A DNA stretch of 7,948 bases from JBQCHF01 sp051953655 (GTDB lineage: Bacteria > Actinomycetota > Actinomycetes > Motilibacterales > Motilibacteraceae), in the NCBI GenBank assembly GCA_051953655.1, contig JBQCIO010000052.1, positions 1-7,948 on the forward strand, read 5' to 3'. A program made the translations under genes and the position numbers. Numbering within the stretch: position 1 is the stretch's first letter; the number at the start of each line of letters is the position of its first letter. The notes under the pieces are model-generated. The model saw only the letters and a list, made by a program, of their open reading frames with translations. It did not search any database and was not told the DNA's origin. Positions 1-5,402 of this stretch are shown here, in pieces.

Positions 1-96
1 TCGCAGGGCGCACCCGGCGCGGACCCGCACCGGCCGTCGGCCCAGACAGCGACGCCGACGACGTCGGCCCGCTGCCCGGAAGGCACCTCGGCCTAG
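1..96 (+). CDS. Probable 3' end of an unidentified gene running in from the left edge
   Basis: The plus-strand frame starting at base 1 stays open to a TAG at 94-96. Only about 3 of its 31 codons end in A or T, the best third-position G/C bias of the three plus frames here. The encoded tail is rich in Pro, Thr, Ala and Ser and has no recognisable domain, so no function can be given. A gene ending here would converge on the minus-strand gene that ends at 220, with the 44-bp palindrome between them, which fits. The other two plus frames run into the palindrome and are rich in Arg, as off-frame reading of GC-rich DNA tends to be. With only 31 codons visible this remains tentative. Confidence 0.33.
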   Translation, partial: SQGAPGADPHRPSAQTATPTTSARCPEGTSA

Positions 97-135
97 CACC
101 GGCGGGTCGCCGTCGCCGGCGTCCTCACCGCGCCA

Positions 136-179
136 GTTCCATGCCTACCGCGACAGATCTGTCGCGGTAGGCATGGAAC
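136..179. repeat. 44-bp perfect palindrome between convergent genes (bidirectional terminator or dispersed repeat)
   Basis: The arm GTTCCATGCCTACCGCGACA (136-155) is followed by GATC and then by its exact reverse complement (160-179). Because GATC is itself a palindrome, all 44 bp are symmetric. As RNA it would form a 20-bp stem with a 4-nt loop. The arms are about 60% GC, lower than the surrounding DNA, and no T-tract follows on either strand. It lies between the probable gene end at 96 and the minus-strand gene end at 220. A bidirectional terminator is the simplest reading. A family-specific dispersed palindromic repeat or a protein-binding site is also possible. Confidence 0.75.
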
Positions 180-219
180 GATAACGCCCGCGTGATCGTT
201 CGGACGCGGCCTCTCCCTC

Positions 220-840
220 TCAGCCCCCCACCAGCGCCGGGCGGCGCGGGTCGTCGGCGCGCACGACGACGTCGGCGACCTGCTCGGGCAGCACCTCCTC
301 GGCGTAGCGCTCGTAGGCCGGCAGGGTCCAGGCCTGCTCGGGCGGGGTGCGCCGGGCCAGCGCGGCGGGCGACAGCGAGAGGTGCACGGTGAGGTCGAAG
401 GCGAGCCAGCGGCCGAGCAGCAGGGCGCCGTCGACGACCACCACCAGCCGGTCGGGCGCCTCGACGTAGGGCTCGCGGGTGGCGCGGTCGGTCGCCGGGT
501 CCCACAGCGAGGGCAGGTACCGCGCGGGGCCCGGACCCTCGAGCGGGTCGAGCACCTCGCGGGCCAGCGCGCCGGCGTCGAGCCAGTCCTCGTACAAGGC
601 GTCCGGGTCCTCGCGACCGTGCTCGAGCCGCAGCGAGGCCGGCTTCCAGAAGCCGGCCGCCGGCACCCTGGCCACCGGCCGGCCGAGCACCCGCAGCGGC
701 TCGACCATCGCGTCGGCCAGCAGGTCCGGGTGGGCGGCGGGGGCGCCGTCGACGGCCACCCGCACCCGCCCGGGCAGCGCCGCCACCCGCTCGACGACCT
801 CCGCGGCCAGGGCCTCCGGCGTGAGGGGTCGGACCCTCAC
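220..840 (-). CDS. Uridine-kinase-like P-loop-fold protein with degenerate Walker A
   Basis: This encodes 206 residues and starts with GTG at 840. The start overlaps the TGA stop of the upstream hydrolase gene (GTGA at 837-840), suggesting translational coupling. I recognise an actinobacterial family annotated as uridine kinase. It shows a beta strand ending in VAVDGAPAAHPDLLADAMV (28-46), the conserved FWKPASLRLEHGR segment (64-76), the WLD..AL.REVL block (86-97), TDRATR (117-122) and a second strand VVVVDGALLLGRW (133-145). The normal GK[ST] of the P-loop is replaced by His37-Pro38-Asp39, so ATP binding by the classical mechanism is doubtful. To my recollection related actinobacterial proteins share this change, so it is probably a family trait and not a local mutation. 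Actual kinase activity is unproven. The frame stays open upstream, but that part lies inside the hydrolase gene. Confidence 0.82.
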   Translation of the reverse strand: MRVRPLTPEALAAEVVERVAALPGRVRVAVDGAPAAHPDLLADAMVEPLRVLGRPVARVPAAGFWKPASLRLEHGREDPDALYEDWLDAGALAREVLDPLEGPGPARYLPSLWDPATDRATREPYVEAPDRLVVVVDGALLLGRWLAFDLTVHLSLSPAALARRTPPEQAWTLPAYERYAEEVLPEQVADVVVRADDPRRPALVGG

Positions 841-1814
841 GCCGGCAGGTAGGCCGACAGCCAGTGCGCCATCTCGGCGTAGACCTTCTCCCGCACCGGC
901 GCGACCGAGAGCACCAGGTCGTGCAGGCCGCCGTCGACGCGCACGCAGGTGACGTGCCGGCCCAGCGACGTTGACCAGCGGGCGATGTGCTCCACGTCCA
1001 GCACCGCGTCGGCCGAGCGCAGGTGCTCGTGCCAGGTCTTGGTGACGATGCTGCGGGTGGAGGCCATCACCAGCACCGGGCAGCCGACGTCGACGCCGCG
1101 GTGGACCCGCCGGTGGCCGCGGCGCACCGCGCCCAGCCAGCCCGCCCGCACCGGCACGCCCTCCACCGGCTTCCAGGCGACGTCGAAGACCCACTCCCCC
1201 TCGTGCTGGGCGGAGATGCTGCGTCCGTAGAGGTCGTTCAGGCCCAGCGGCAGCACCGCGTAGGGCTTGAGGTGGCCGACGACGTTGAGCACGTCGGCGC
1301 CCACCGTGCGCATGGCCGGGGCGGCGTTGAGGTCGAGGAACGGGCTGTTGAGCACCAGGCCGGCCAGCGGCGTGACGTCCTTGCGGTCGTTGGCCCACAG
1401 CGCGGTGATCAGCCCACCCGTGGAGTGCGCGTTGACGGTGAGCGAGGGGTGGCCGAGCTCGTCGCGCAGCAGCCGGGCCACCAGGTCCAGCTCCTCGTAG
1501 CAGTCCGAGACGTCGTGGAAGAAGTAGGGCGTCTGGTGCGGCAGCAGCGAGCGGCCGGACTTGCGCAGGTCCACCGCGTAGAAGTCGAAGCCCCGCGCGT
1601 CCCAGAACTCGGCCAGCGCGGTCTGGAAGAAGTAGTCGACGAAGCCGTGCACGTAGAGAACGGCGCGGCGCGGGGTGCTCCCGGCCGCGGGCGCGCGGCG
1701 GACCAGGGTGGCCACCACCGGCCCCTCGTCGTCGTCGAGCAGCGGCAGCACCGCCTGCTCGTAGCCGTCACCCAGCACGTCCGCTCGCCACTCGAGCCCG
1801 CTCGATATCGCCAC
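837..1814 (-). CDS. Alpha/beta hydrolase (serine aminopeptidase S33 / Hydrolase_4-like)
   Basis: This 325-residue protein has the alpha/beta-hydrolase layout: an oxyanion-strand motif YVHGFVDYFF (54-63), YAVDLRKSGRS (79-89), a nucleophile elbow N-A-H-S-T-G-G with Ser131, a candidate acid Asp273 (VLDVEH) and a C-terminal His298 in GGLHDLVLS. No signal peptide or membrane segment is visible, so it is probably cytoplasmic. The substrate cannot be read from sequence; monoacylglycerol-lipase-like or esterase activity is typical of the wider family. The first elbow position is Ala instead of the usual Gly. I chose GTG at 1814 because the open frame further upstream would overlap the opposite-strand ABC-F gene, and a TAGCGT hexamer ends 7 nt before this GTG. 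No clear ribosome-binding site precedes it, suggesting a leaderless transcript. Its stop overlaps the start of the kinase-like gene. Confidence 0.88.
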   Translation of the reverse strand: MAISSGLEWRADVLGDGYEQAVLPLLDDDEGPVVATLVRRAPAAGSTPRRAVLYVHGFVDYFFQTALAEFWDARGFDFYAVDLRKSGRSLLPHQTPYFFHDVSDCYEELDLVARLLRDELGHPSLTVNAHSTGGLITALWANDRKDVTPLAGLVLNSPFLDLNAAPAMRTVGADVLNVVGHLKPYAVLPLGLNDLYGRSISAQHEGEWVFDVAWKPVEGVPVRAGWLGAVRRGHRRVHRGVDVGCPVLVMASTRSIVTKTWHEHLRSADAVLDVEHIARWSTSLGRHVTCVRVDGGLHDLVLSVAPVREKVYAEMAHWLSAYLPA

Positions 1815-1827
1815 GCCCTGAACGCTA
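1815..1827 (-). promoter_or_regulatory. -10 element of a leaderless promoter for the hydrolase operon
   Basis: Read on the minus strand, TAGCGT (1827 to 1822) matches the actinobacterial TANNNT -10 consensus. It is followed by 7 nt and then the GTG at 1814. The predicted start of transcription falls within a base or so of the start codon, and no Shine-Dalgarno sequence is present. No convincing -35 element is visible. Confidence 0.5.
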
Positions 1828-1840
1828 CCGAGCAGGTAGC
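1824..1840. repeat. Inverted repeat carrying two mirrored -10 elements
   Basis: GCTACC (1824-1829), a 5-bp spacer and GGTAGC (1835-1840) form an inverted repeat. Each arm carries the TAG of a -10 hexamer for the gene on its side: TAGCGT for the minus strand and TAGCCT for the plus strand. The two transcription units therefore appear to share one symmetric promoter core, where polymerases could compete or one regulator could control both. Confidence 0.55.
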
Positions 1841-1851
1841 CTCGCGACCTC
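1837..1851 (+). promoter_or_regulatory. -10 element of a leaderless promoter for the ABC-F gene
   Basis: TAGCCT (1837-1842) matches TANNNT. Nine nt separate it from the GTG start at 1852, so transcription would begin at about 1849-1852. The bases between it and the start codon contain no purine-rich ribosome-binding site, which supports leaderless initiation. A -35 match is not evident. Confidence 0.5.
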
Positions 1852-3492
1852 GTGAGCGCCACCCTCGTCGCCAAGGACCTGTCGGCCGCGCACGGGGACC
1901 GCTCCCTGTTCGCCGGGCTCGACCTGGTCGTCGCCCCCGGCGACGTCGTCGGCCTGGTCGGCGTGAACGGCGCCGGCAAGTCCACCCTGCTGCGGATCCT
2001 GGCCGGGCTCGCTGCGGCCGAGCACGGCTCGGTCGCGCTCACCCCGCCCACCGCCACCGTGGGCCACCTGCCGCAGGAGCCGGAGCGGCGCCCCGGGGAG
2101 ACGGTGCGGGAGTTCCTCGGCCGGCGCACCGGGGTCACCGAGGCGCAGCAGAGCATGGACGACGCCGCCGACGCGCTGGCCCGCGAGGAGCCTGGCTCCG
2201 ACGACGCCTACGCGCACGCGCTGGAGCGCTGGCTGGCGCTGGGCGGGGCCGACCTGGACGAGCGCGCCGAGCAGGTCGCCGCCGACCTCGGCCTCGGCGT
2301 CAGCCTCGATGCGCTGATGACCAGCCTGTCCGGCGGCCAGGCCGCGCGGGCGAGCCTGGCCTCGCTGCTGCTCTCGCGCTACGACGTCTTCCTGCTCGAC
2401 GAGCCGACCAACGACCTCGACCTCGACGGCCTGGACCGGCTGGAGCGGTTCGTCACCGGGCTGCGCGCCGGCACCGTCGTCGTGAGCCACGACCGCGAGT
2501 TCCTGGCCCGCACGGTGACCCGGGTGGTCGAGCTCGACCTGGCCCAGCAGCAGGTGTCGGTCTACGGCGGCGGCTACGAGGCCTACCTCGAGGAGCGCGA
2601 GGTGGCCCGCCGGCACGCCCGCGAGGCCTACGAGGAGTACGCCGACACCAGGAGCGGGCTGCAGGAACGGGCGCGGATGCAGCGCGCGTGGGCGGACAAG
2701 GGCACCCGCAACGCGCTGAAGAAGGCCACCGACAACGACAAGAACATCGTCCACAAGAACCGGCAGACCGCGCAGAAGCAGGCGGCCAAGGCCAAGCAGA
2801 CCGACCGCATGATCGAGCGGCTGGACGTGGTGGAGGAGCCGCGCAAGGAGTGGGAGCTGCGGATGGAGATCGCCGCCGCCCCCCGCGCCGGCGCCGTGGT
2901 GGCCACCCTGTCCGGCGCGGTCGTGCGCCGCGGCGGCTTCACCCTCGGGCCGGTCGACCTGCAGGTGGACTGGGCCGACCGGATGGCGATCACCGGCGCC
3001 AACGGCTCGGGCAAGTCCACCCTGCTCGCGGCGCTGCTCGGCCGGCTCCCGCTGGACGAGGGCCGCGGCGCGCTCGGGCCGGGCGTCGTGGTCGGCGAGG
3101 TGGACCAGGCCCGCGGGCTGTTCCTCTCCGACACCCCGCTGCTGCGCGCCTTCGGCGACCAGGTGCCGGACTGGCCCGAGGCCGAGGTGCGCACCCTGCT
3201 GGCCAAGTTCGGCCTGCGCGCCGACCACGTCCTGCGCCCCGCCGCCACGCTCTCCCCCGGCGAGCGCACCCGCGCGGCCCTGGCCCTGCTGCAGGCCCGC
3301 GGGGTGAACCTGCTGGTGCTGGACGAGCCCACCAACCACCTCGACCTGGCCGCCATCGAGCAGCTGGAGCAGGCCCTGGACTCCTACGCCGGCACCCTGC
3401 TGCTGGTCACCCACGACCGCCGCATGCTCGACGTCGTCCACGTGAACCGCCGGCTCGTCGTCGACGCCGGCACGGTCACCGAGCTGCGCTGA
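1852..3492 (+). CDS. ABC-F family ATPase (ribosome-associated, two nucleotide-binding domains)
   Basis: This 546-residue soluble protein holds two ATP-binding cassettes and no membrane segments, the ABC-F layout. Domain 1 has Walker A GVNGAGKST (37-45), signature LSGGQ (159-163), Walker B/D-loop LLDEPTNDLDLD with catalytic Glu184, and switch His213. A highly charged, Lys/Arg/Gln-rich inter-domain linker follows at about 235-335, its most basic part at about 272-310; in this family it reaches into the ribosomal E site. Domain 2 has Walker A GANGSGKST (382-390), a variant signature LSPGE (467-471), Walker B LVLDEPTNHLD with Glu492, and His521. Both catalytic Glu are intact. ABC-F proteins act on stalled or drug-bound ribosomes or tune translation. 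Whether this one gives antibiotic protection or is a housekeeping translation factor cannot be told from sequence. It starts with GTG, apparently leaderless, and diverges from the hydrolase gene. Confidence 0.95.
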   Translation: MSATLVAKDLSAAHGDRSLFAGLDLVVAPGDVVGLVGVNGAGKSTLLRILAGLAAAEHGSVALTPPTATVGHLPQEPERRPGETVREFLGRRTGVTEAQQSMDDAADALAREEPGSDDAYAHALERWLALGGADLDERAEQVAADLGLGVSLDALMTSLSGGQAARASLASLLLSRYDVFLLDEPTNDLDLDGLDRLERFVTGLRAGTVVVSHDREFLARTVTRVVELDLAQQQVSVYGGGYEAYLEEREVARRHAREAYEEYADTRSGLQERARMQRAWADKGTRNALKKATDNDKNIVHKNRQTAQKQAAKAKQTDRMIERLDVVEEPRKEWELRMEIAAAPRAGAVVATLSGAVVRRGGFTLGPVDLQVDWADRMAITGANGSGKSTLLAALLGRLPLDEGRGALGPGVVVGEVDQARGLFLSDTPLLRAFGDQVPDWPEAEVRTLLAKFGLRADHVLRPAATLSPGERTRAALALLQARGVNLLVLDEPTNHLDLAAIEQLEQALDSYAGTLLLVTHDRRMLDVVHVNRRLVVDAGTVTELR

Positions 3493-3514
3493 GGTCCAGC
3501 CCCTCCGGGACGGC

Positions 3515-3573
3515 GTGAGGGTGACCTTCAGTTCACAGGACAGTCACAGAGAGGGAGTGAGGATCACCCTCAC
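3515..3573. repeat. 10-bp inverted repeat enclosing two near-direct CAGT(T)CACAG copies
   Basis: GTGAGGGTGA (3515-3524) and TCACCCTCAC (3564-3573) are exact reverse complements 39 nt apart. With one bulged A the pairing extends to GTGAGGGTGACC. The enclosed stretch is less GC-rich than its surroundings and holds CAGTTCACAG (3529-3538) and CAGTCACAG (3541-3549), 12 bp apart. It lies between the ABC-F stop and the SURF1 start. It could be an operator or upstream promoter part for SURF1, or a weak, long-loop terminator for the ABC-F gene; no T-tract follows. Confidence 0.4.
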
Positions 3574-3609
3574 CCCGACCGTGGGCGGGTCCGGCTGGGC
3601 GGCGCCGGT

Positions 3610-3621
3610 TAGCGTTGTGGG
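3610..3621 (+). promoter_or_regulatory. -10 element of a leaderless promoter for SURF1
   Basis: TAGCGT (3610-3615) is identical to the hexamer in front of the hydrolase gene. Six nt (3616-3621) separate it from the GTG at 3622, so transcription would start on the first base of the start codon. There is no ribosome-binding site at a useful distance. No clear -35 hexamer is visible. Confidence 0.5.
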
Positions 3622-4479
3622 GTGGACAGCGCTCCGGCAGCCGGCGGCCTGCTGCGCCCGCGGTGGCTGGCGACCTACGCCGCCCTCGCGGTGGTCGTGG
3701 TGGCGTTCGTGCTGCTCGGACGCTGGCAGCTGGGCACCTGGGAGGGCAAGAACCGCGACGCGGCCAAGGCTGCGGCGGAGCAGAAGGCGGCGCAGCCTCC
3801 GGTCCCGCTGGAGCAGGCGCTGCGCCCGGGGCAGCTGCTCGACGGCCGCCGGGTGGGCACGGCGCTGGAGGTGACCGGGCGCTGGGACGGCGCCCACCAG
3901 CTGCTGGTGCCGGACCGGCCGCTCGGCGGGCGCGACGGGCTCTGGGTCCTCACCCCGCTGCTCACCCCGGCCGGCGACGCCGTACCGGTCGTGCGCGGCT
4001 GGGTCCCCTCGGCGAAGGACCCGGCCACCCGGGTCCCCGACGGCACCGTCCGCGTCGTGGGCGTCCTCGAGCCCACCGAGACCGACCGCAGCAACGTCGG
4101 CGTGGCAGGGGGCGACCTGCCGCCCGGTCAGATCCCGTCGCTCGACCGGTCCGACCTCCAGGTCGCCCTTCCCTACGACCCGCTGCGCGTCTACGACGGC
4201 TTCCTCGCGCTGCGCAGCGCGACCTCAACGACCTCAGCGGCCGACCCCGCACCCATCCCGCTGCCGGTGAGCGAGCTCGCCTCGCAGAAGGGCACCGGGA
4301 CCGACGGGCTGCGCAACCTGGCCTACGCCCTGCAGTGGTGGCTCTTCGCCGGCGCGGCGATCTGGTTCGTGGTGCAGACCGCCCGCACCGAGGTGCGCGA
4401 GCGACGCGAGGCCGAGCTGGCCCGCCTGGTCGCGCTGCAGGACGACGACGCCGCCGACGCCGACGAGCGCGTCGGCTGA
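3622..4479 (+). CDS. SURF1 family cytochrome c oxidase assembly protein
   Basis: This 285-residue protein has the SURF1 plan. A short cytoplasmic N-terminus precedes transmembrane segment 1 (about 15-33). Then comes the family motif LGRWQLGTWEGK (32-43), a large extracytoplasmic domain (about 44-230), and transmembrane segment 2 (about 234-252) within the conserved RNLAYALQWWLFAG sequence. An acidic C-terminal tail ends the protein. SURF1 proteins help insert heme a into subunit I of aa3-type cytochrome oxidase in the cytoplasmic membrane, so the organism is expected to respire aerobically with such an oxidase. I chose GTG 3622 for its position right after the -10 hexamer and in front of the N-terminal region. 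It is followed by a gene-free gap and converges on the DUF3817 gene. No oxidase genes are next to it in this window. Confidence 0.92.
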   Translation: MDSAPAAGGLLRPRWLATYAALAVVVVAFVLLGRWQLGTWEGKNRDAAKAAAEQKAAQPPVPLEQALRPGQLLDGRRVGTALEVTGRWDGAHQLLVPDRPLGGRDGLWVLTPLLTPAGDAVPVVRGWVPSAKDPATRVPDGTVRVVGVLEPTETDRSNVGVAGGDLPPGQIPSLDRSDLQVALPYDPLRVYDGFLALRSATSTTSAADPAPIPLPVSELASQKGTGTDGLRNLAYALQWWLFAGAAIWFVVQTARTEVRERREAELARLVALQDDDAADADERVG

Positions 4480-4581
4480 TCCGGGCGGCACCGTCGGACG
4501 GCGCTGGTGGCGGGAGGAGCCGGGCGCGAGGCGGGTTCGGCCGCGTGGCTGCGTTCGGTCGGCCGACACGATCAAGTCGTC

Positions 4582-4632
4582 GGGTGAGGGGCACCCCGGA
4601 CCAAGAGGTTCGGCTCCGGGTGCCCCTCACCC
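4582..4632. terminator. Strong hairpin terminator between SURF1 and DUF3817
   Basis: The left arm (4582-4600, starting GGGTGAGGGGCACC) pairs with the right arm (4615-4632, ending GTGCCCCTCACCC). There are 18 base pairs with one bulged C and a 14-nt loop (4601-4614). No T-tract follows on either strand, as is common for actinobacterial hairpin terminators. It lies 102 bp after the SURF1 stop and can fold in either orientation, so it may also stop read-through from the opposite side. Confidence 0.65.
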
Positions 4633-4715
4633 CATCGCGATGATCACAGGGCACGCGGCGGGGGCAGCAGTGCGGGTTCCGGCGCCGGCGAGCGGTCCGG
4701 AGACGGATGAGTGGT

Positions 4716-4792
4716 CCACCCATGCGCAACGGCTCGAGTGGGTGTCACGTTCAGAGGCATGGATGCGTATGGGTGTGACACCCATGCGATCC
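4716..4792. repeat. Cluster of four TGGGTG copies including a 17-bp palindrome (operator or terminator)
   Basis: The core ATGGGTGTGACACCCAT (4769-4785) is symmetric about its central G. Outer GGAT (4761-4764) and ATCC (4789-4792) also pair across a small internal loop. Two further TGGGTG copies lie at the left: one reversed within CCACCCATGCG (4716-4726) and one forward in TGGGTGTCAC (4739-4748). ACCCATGCG occurs twice (4718-4726 and 4780-4788). The hairpin at 4761-4792 is about 28 bp beyond the DUF3817 stop on the minus strand, so it may be that gene's terminator. The extra half-sites also suit a DNA-binding protein. Confidence 0.5.
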
Positions 4793-4819
4793 GCACCCGG
4801 CCGCGCAGCCCGGGCGGGC

Positions 4820-5245
4820 TCAGGCGCCGGCGTCGGCCACGGGTGCGGCGGCGCGGGCGGTGCCGGCCCGCTGGGCTGCTCGCGCCGCCTGCCGTGCCGC
4901 GCGGGCGTGCACCTCGCGCACCACGCTGCGCTCGGCGAAGAACGAGGCCAGCGGCACGGTCCCGGCGAGCATGACCAGCACCGCGCGCACCGGCTTCCAG
5001 CGCAGCTGGGTGGTCAGCCACAGGACGGAGACGACGTAGGCCATGTAGAGGTACCCGTGCAGCATCCACCCCAGCCCGATGGCCGTGGCCAGGCCGCCGG
5101 AGGCATGGAACAGGTACTTGGCCGGCAGCCCGAAGAACGTCTGCACCGCGAGCACGACACCGGTGCTGTAGGCCAGCACGCGGTAGAAGCCCAGGGCGCG
5201 CGGGGGGCGGCCGGCGGACGTCGTCGGGGAAGCGGGGCTGGTCAC
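4820..5245 (-). CDS. DUF3817 integral membrane protein
   Basis: This 141-residue protein has about three transmembrane segments (about 18-38, 57-78 and 86-103). It carries the sequence features I associate with DUF3817: FYRVLAY near the N-terminus, GWMLHGYLYMAYV in the middle, and VPLASFFAER at the end of the third segment. The C-terminal tail (about 107-141) is Ala/Arg-rich and probably cytoplasmic. The function of the family is not known, and the neighbours do not settle it. Two GTG codons compete for the start. The one at 5251 overlaps the GAGG of the ribosome-binding site, whereas the one at 5245 sits 5 nt after it, so I chose 5245; the alternative adds two residues. It converges on SURF1 and diverges from the cupin gene. 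Confidence 0.85.
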   Translation of the reverse strand: MTSPASPTTSAGRPPRALGFYRVLAYSTGVVLAVQTFFGLPAKYLFHASGGLATAIGLGWMLHGYLYMAYVVSVLWLTTQLRWKPVRAVLVMLAGTVPLASFFAERSVVREVHARAARQAARAAQRAGTARAAAPVADAGA

Positions 5246-5254
5246 GGGCACCTC
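5246..5254 (-). promoter_or_regulatory. Ribosome-binding site deciding the DUF3817 start
   Basis: On the minus strand GAGG (5254 to 5251) is followed by TGCCC and then GTG (5245). The upstream GTG at 5251 uses the last G of this site and so cannot be served by it. This favours 5245 as the start. Confidence 0.55.
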
Positions 5255-5289
5255 GAGGTCACGGACAGGCGGTCAGGCGGGCGGTCAGC

Positions 5290-5320
5290 AGGACGGGGGC
5301 TCGCCCCGTCCTCGAGCGTA
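5290..5320 (-). promoter_or_regulatory. Candidate DUF3817 promoter -10 and adjacent hairpin
   Basis: On the minus strand TACGCT (5320 to 5315) matches TANNNT and would start transcription near 5308, about 60 nt before the gene. A 9-bp stem, AGGACGGGG (5290-5298) with CCCCGTCCT (5304-5312) and loop GCTCG, directly overlaps the predicted start. It could therefore be an operator at the start site or a structure at the 5' end of the transcript. No strong -35 is seen. Confidence 0.35.
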
Positions 5321-5341
5321 ACGACCGCCCGCGCCGGCCGC

Positions 5342-5368
5342 GTTCCGGCCGGTTCCAGCCGGTTCCAG
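5342..5368. repeat. Three GTTCC elements spaced exactly 10 bp apart
   Basis: GTTCC occurs at 5342-5346, 5352-5356 and 5362-5366. The last two belong to a perfect tandem repeat of CCGGTTCCAG (5349-5358 and 5359-5368). The spacing is close to one helical turn, so all three face the same side of the DNA. They lie in the divergent gap between the DUF3817 and cupin genes, 35-60 bp upstream of the cupin start, where an activator or repressor of the cupin gene could bind. Confidence 0.45.
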
Positions 5369-5391
5369 CAGCGGGGCGGTGCCGGTGCGGT

Positions 5392-5402
5392 AGGAAGTGC
5401 GC
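5392..5402 (+). promoter_or_regulatory. Ribosome-binding site deciding the cupin start
   Basis: AGGAAG (5392-5397) is followed by 5 nt and GTG at 5403. An in-frame GTG at 5397 begins inside this purine stretch and is therefore unlikely to be the real start. Confidence 0.6.

Larger units (their letters stand above)
4480..4819. other. 340-bp gene-free gap between convergent SURF1 and DUF3817 genes
   Basis: Short open frames exist in both directions, but none has a ribosome-binding site together with the strong third-position G/C bias of neighbouring genes. The gap contains the hairpin at 4582-4632 and the TGGGTG palindrome cluster at 4716-4792, both annotated separately. The remainder shows nothing I can name. 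The part around 4700-4795 is less GC-rich than the flanking genes. Confidence 0.6.

Noticed and set aside
821..840. Inverted repeat GTGAGGG-N6-CCCTCAC at the hydrolase/kinase-like junction
   Set aside because: Only 7 bp per arm and inside overlapping coding sequence. It is probably incidental, though it could influence coupling.
1815..2156. The hydrolase frame stays open upstream to 2156, adding over 100 residues
   Set aside because: The added part lies entirely within the opposite-strand ABC-F gene, which has clear motifs and strong codon bias, and it does not match any hydrolase N-terminus.
1825..3441. Minus-strand frame of 538 codons opposite the ABC-F gene
   Set aside because: It is rich in Gln, His, Val and Gly, the typical antisense image of a high-GC gene, with no recognisable domain.
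987..3518. Plus-strand open frame of 843 codons overlapping the hydrolase and ABC-F genes
   Set aside because: It is His/Arg/Gly/Ala-rich without domains, runs antisense to one gene and off-frame through another, and is a GC-driven shadow.
4711..4974. Possible small plus-strand gene in the SURF1/DUF3817 gap
   Set aside because: Its frame crosses the palindrome cluster and the opposite DUF3817 coding region, and it turns into an Arg-rich off-frame peptide.
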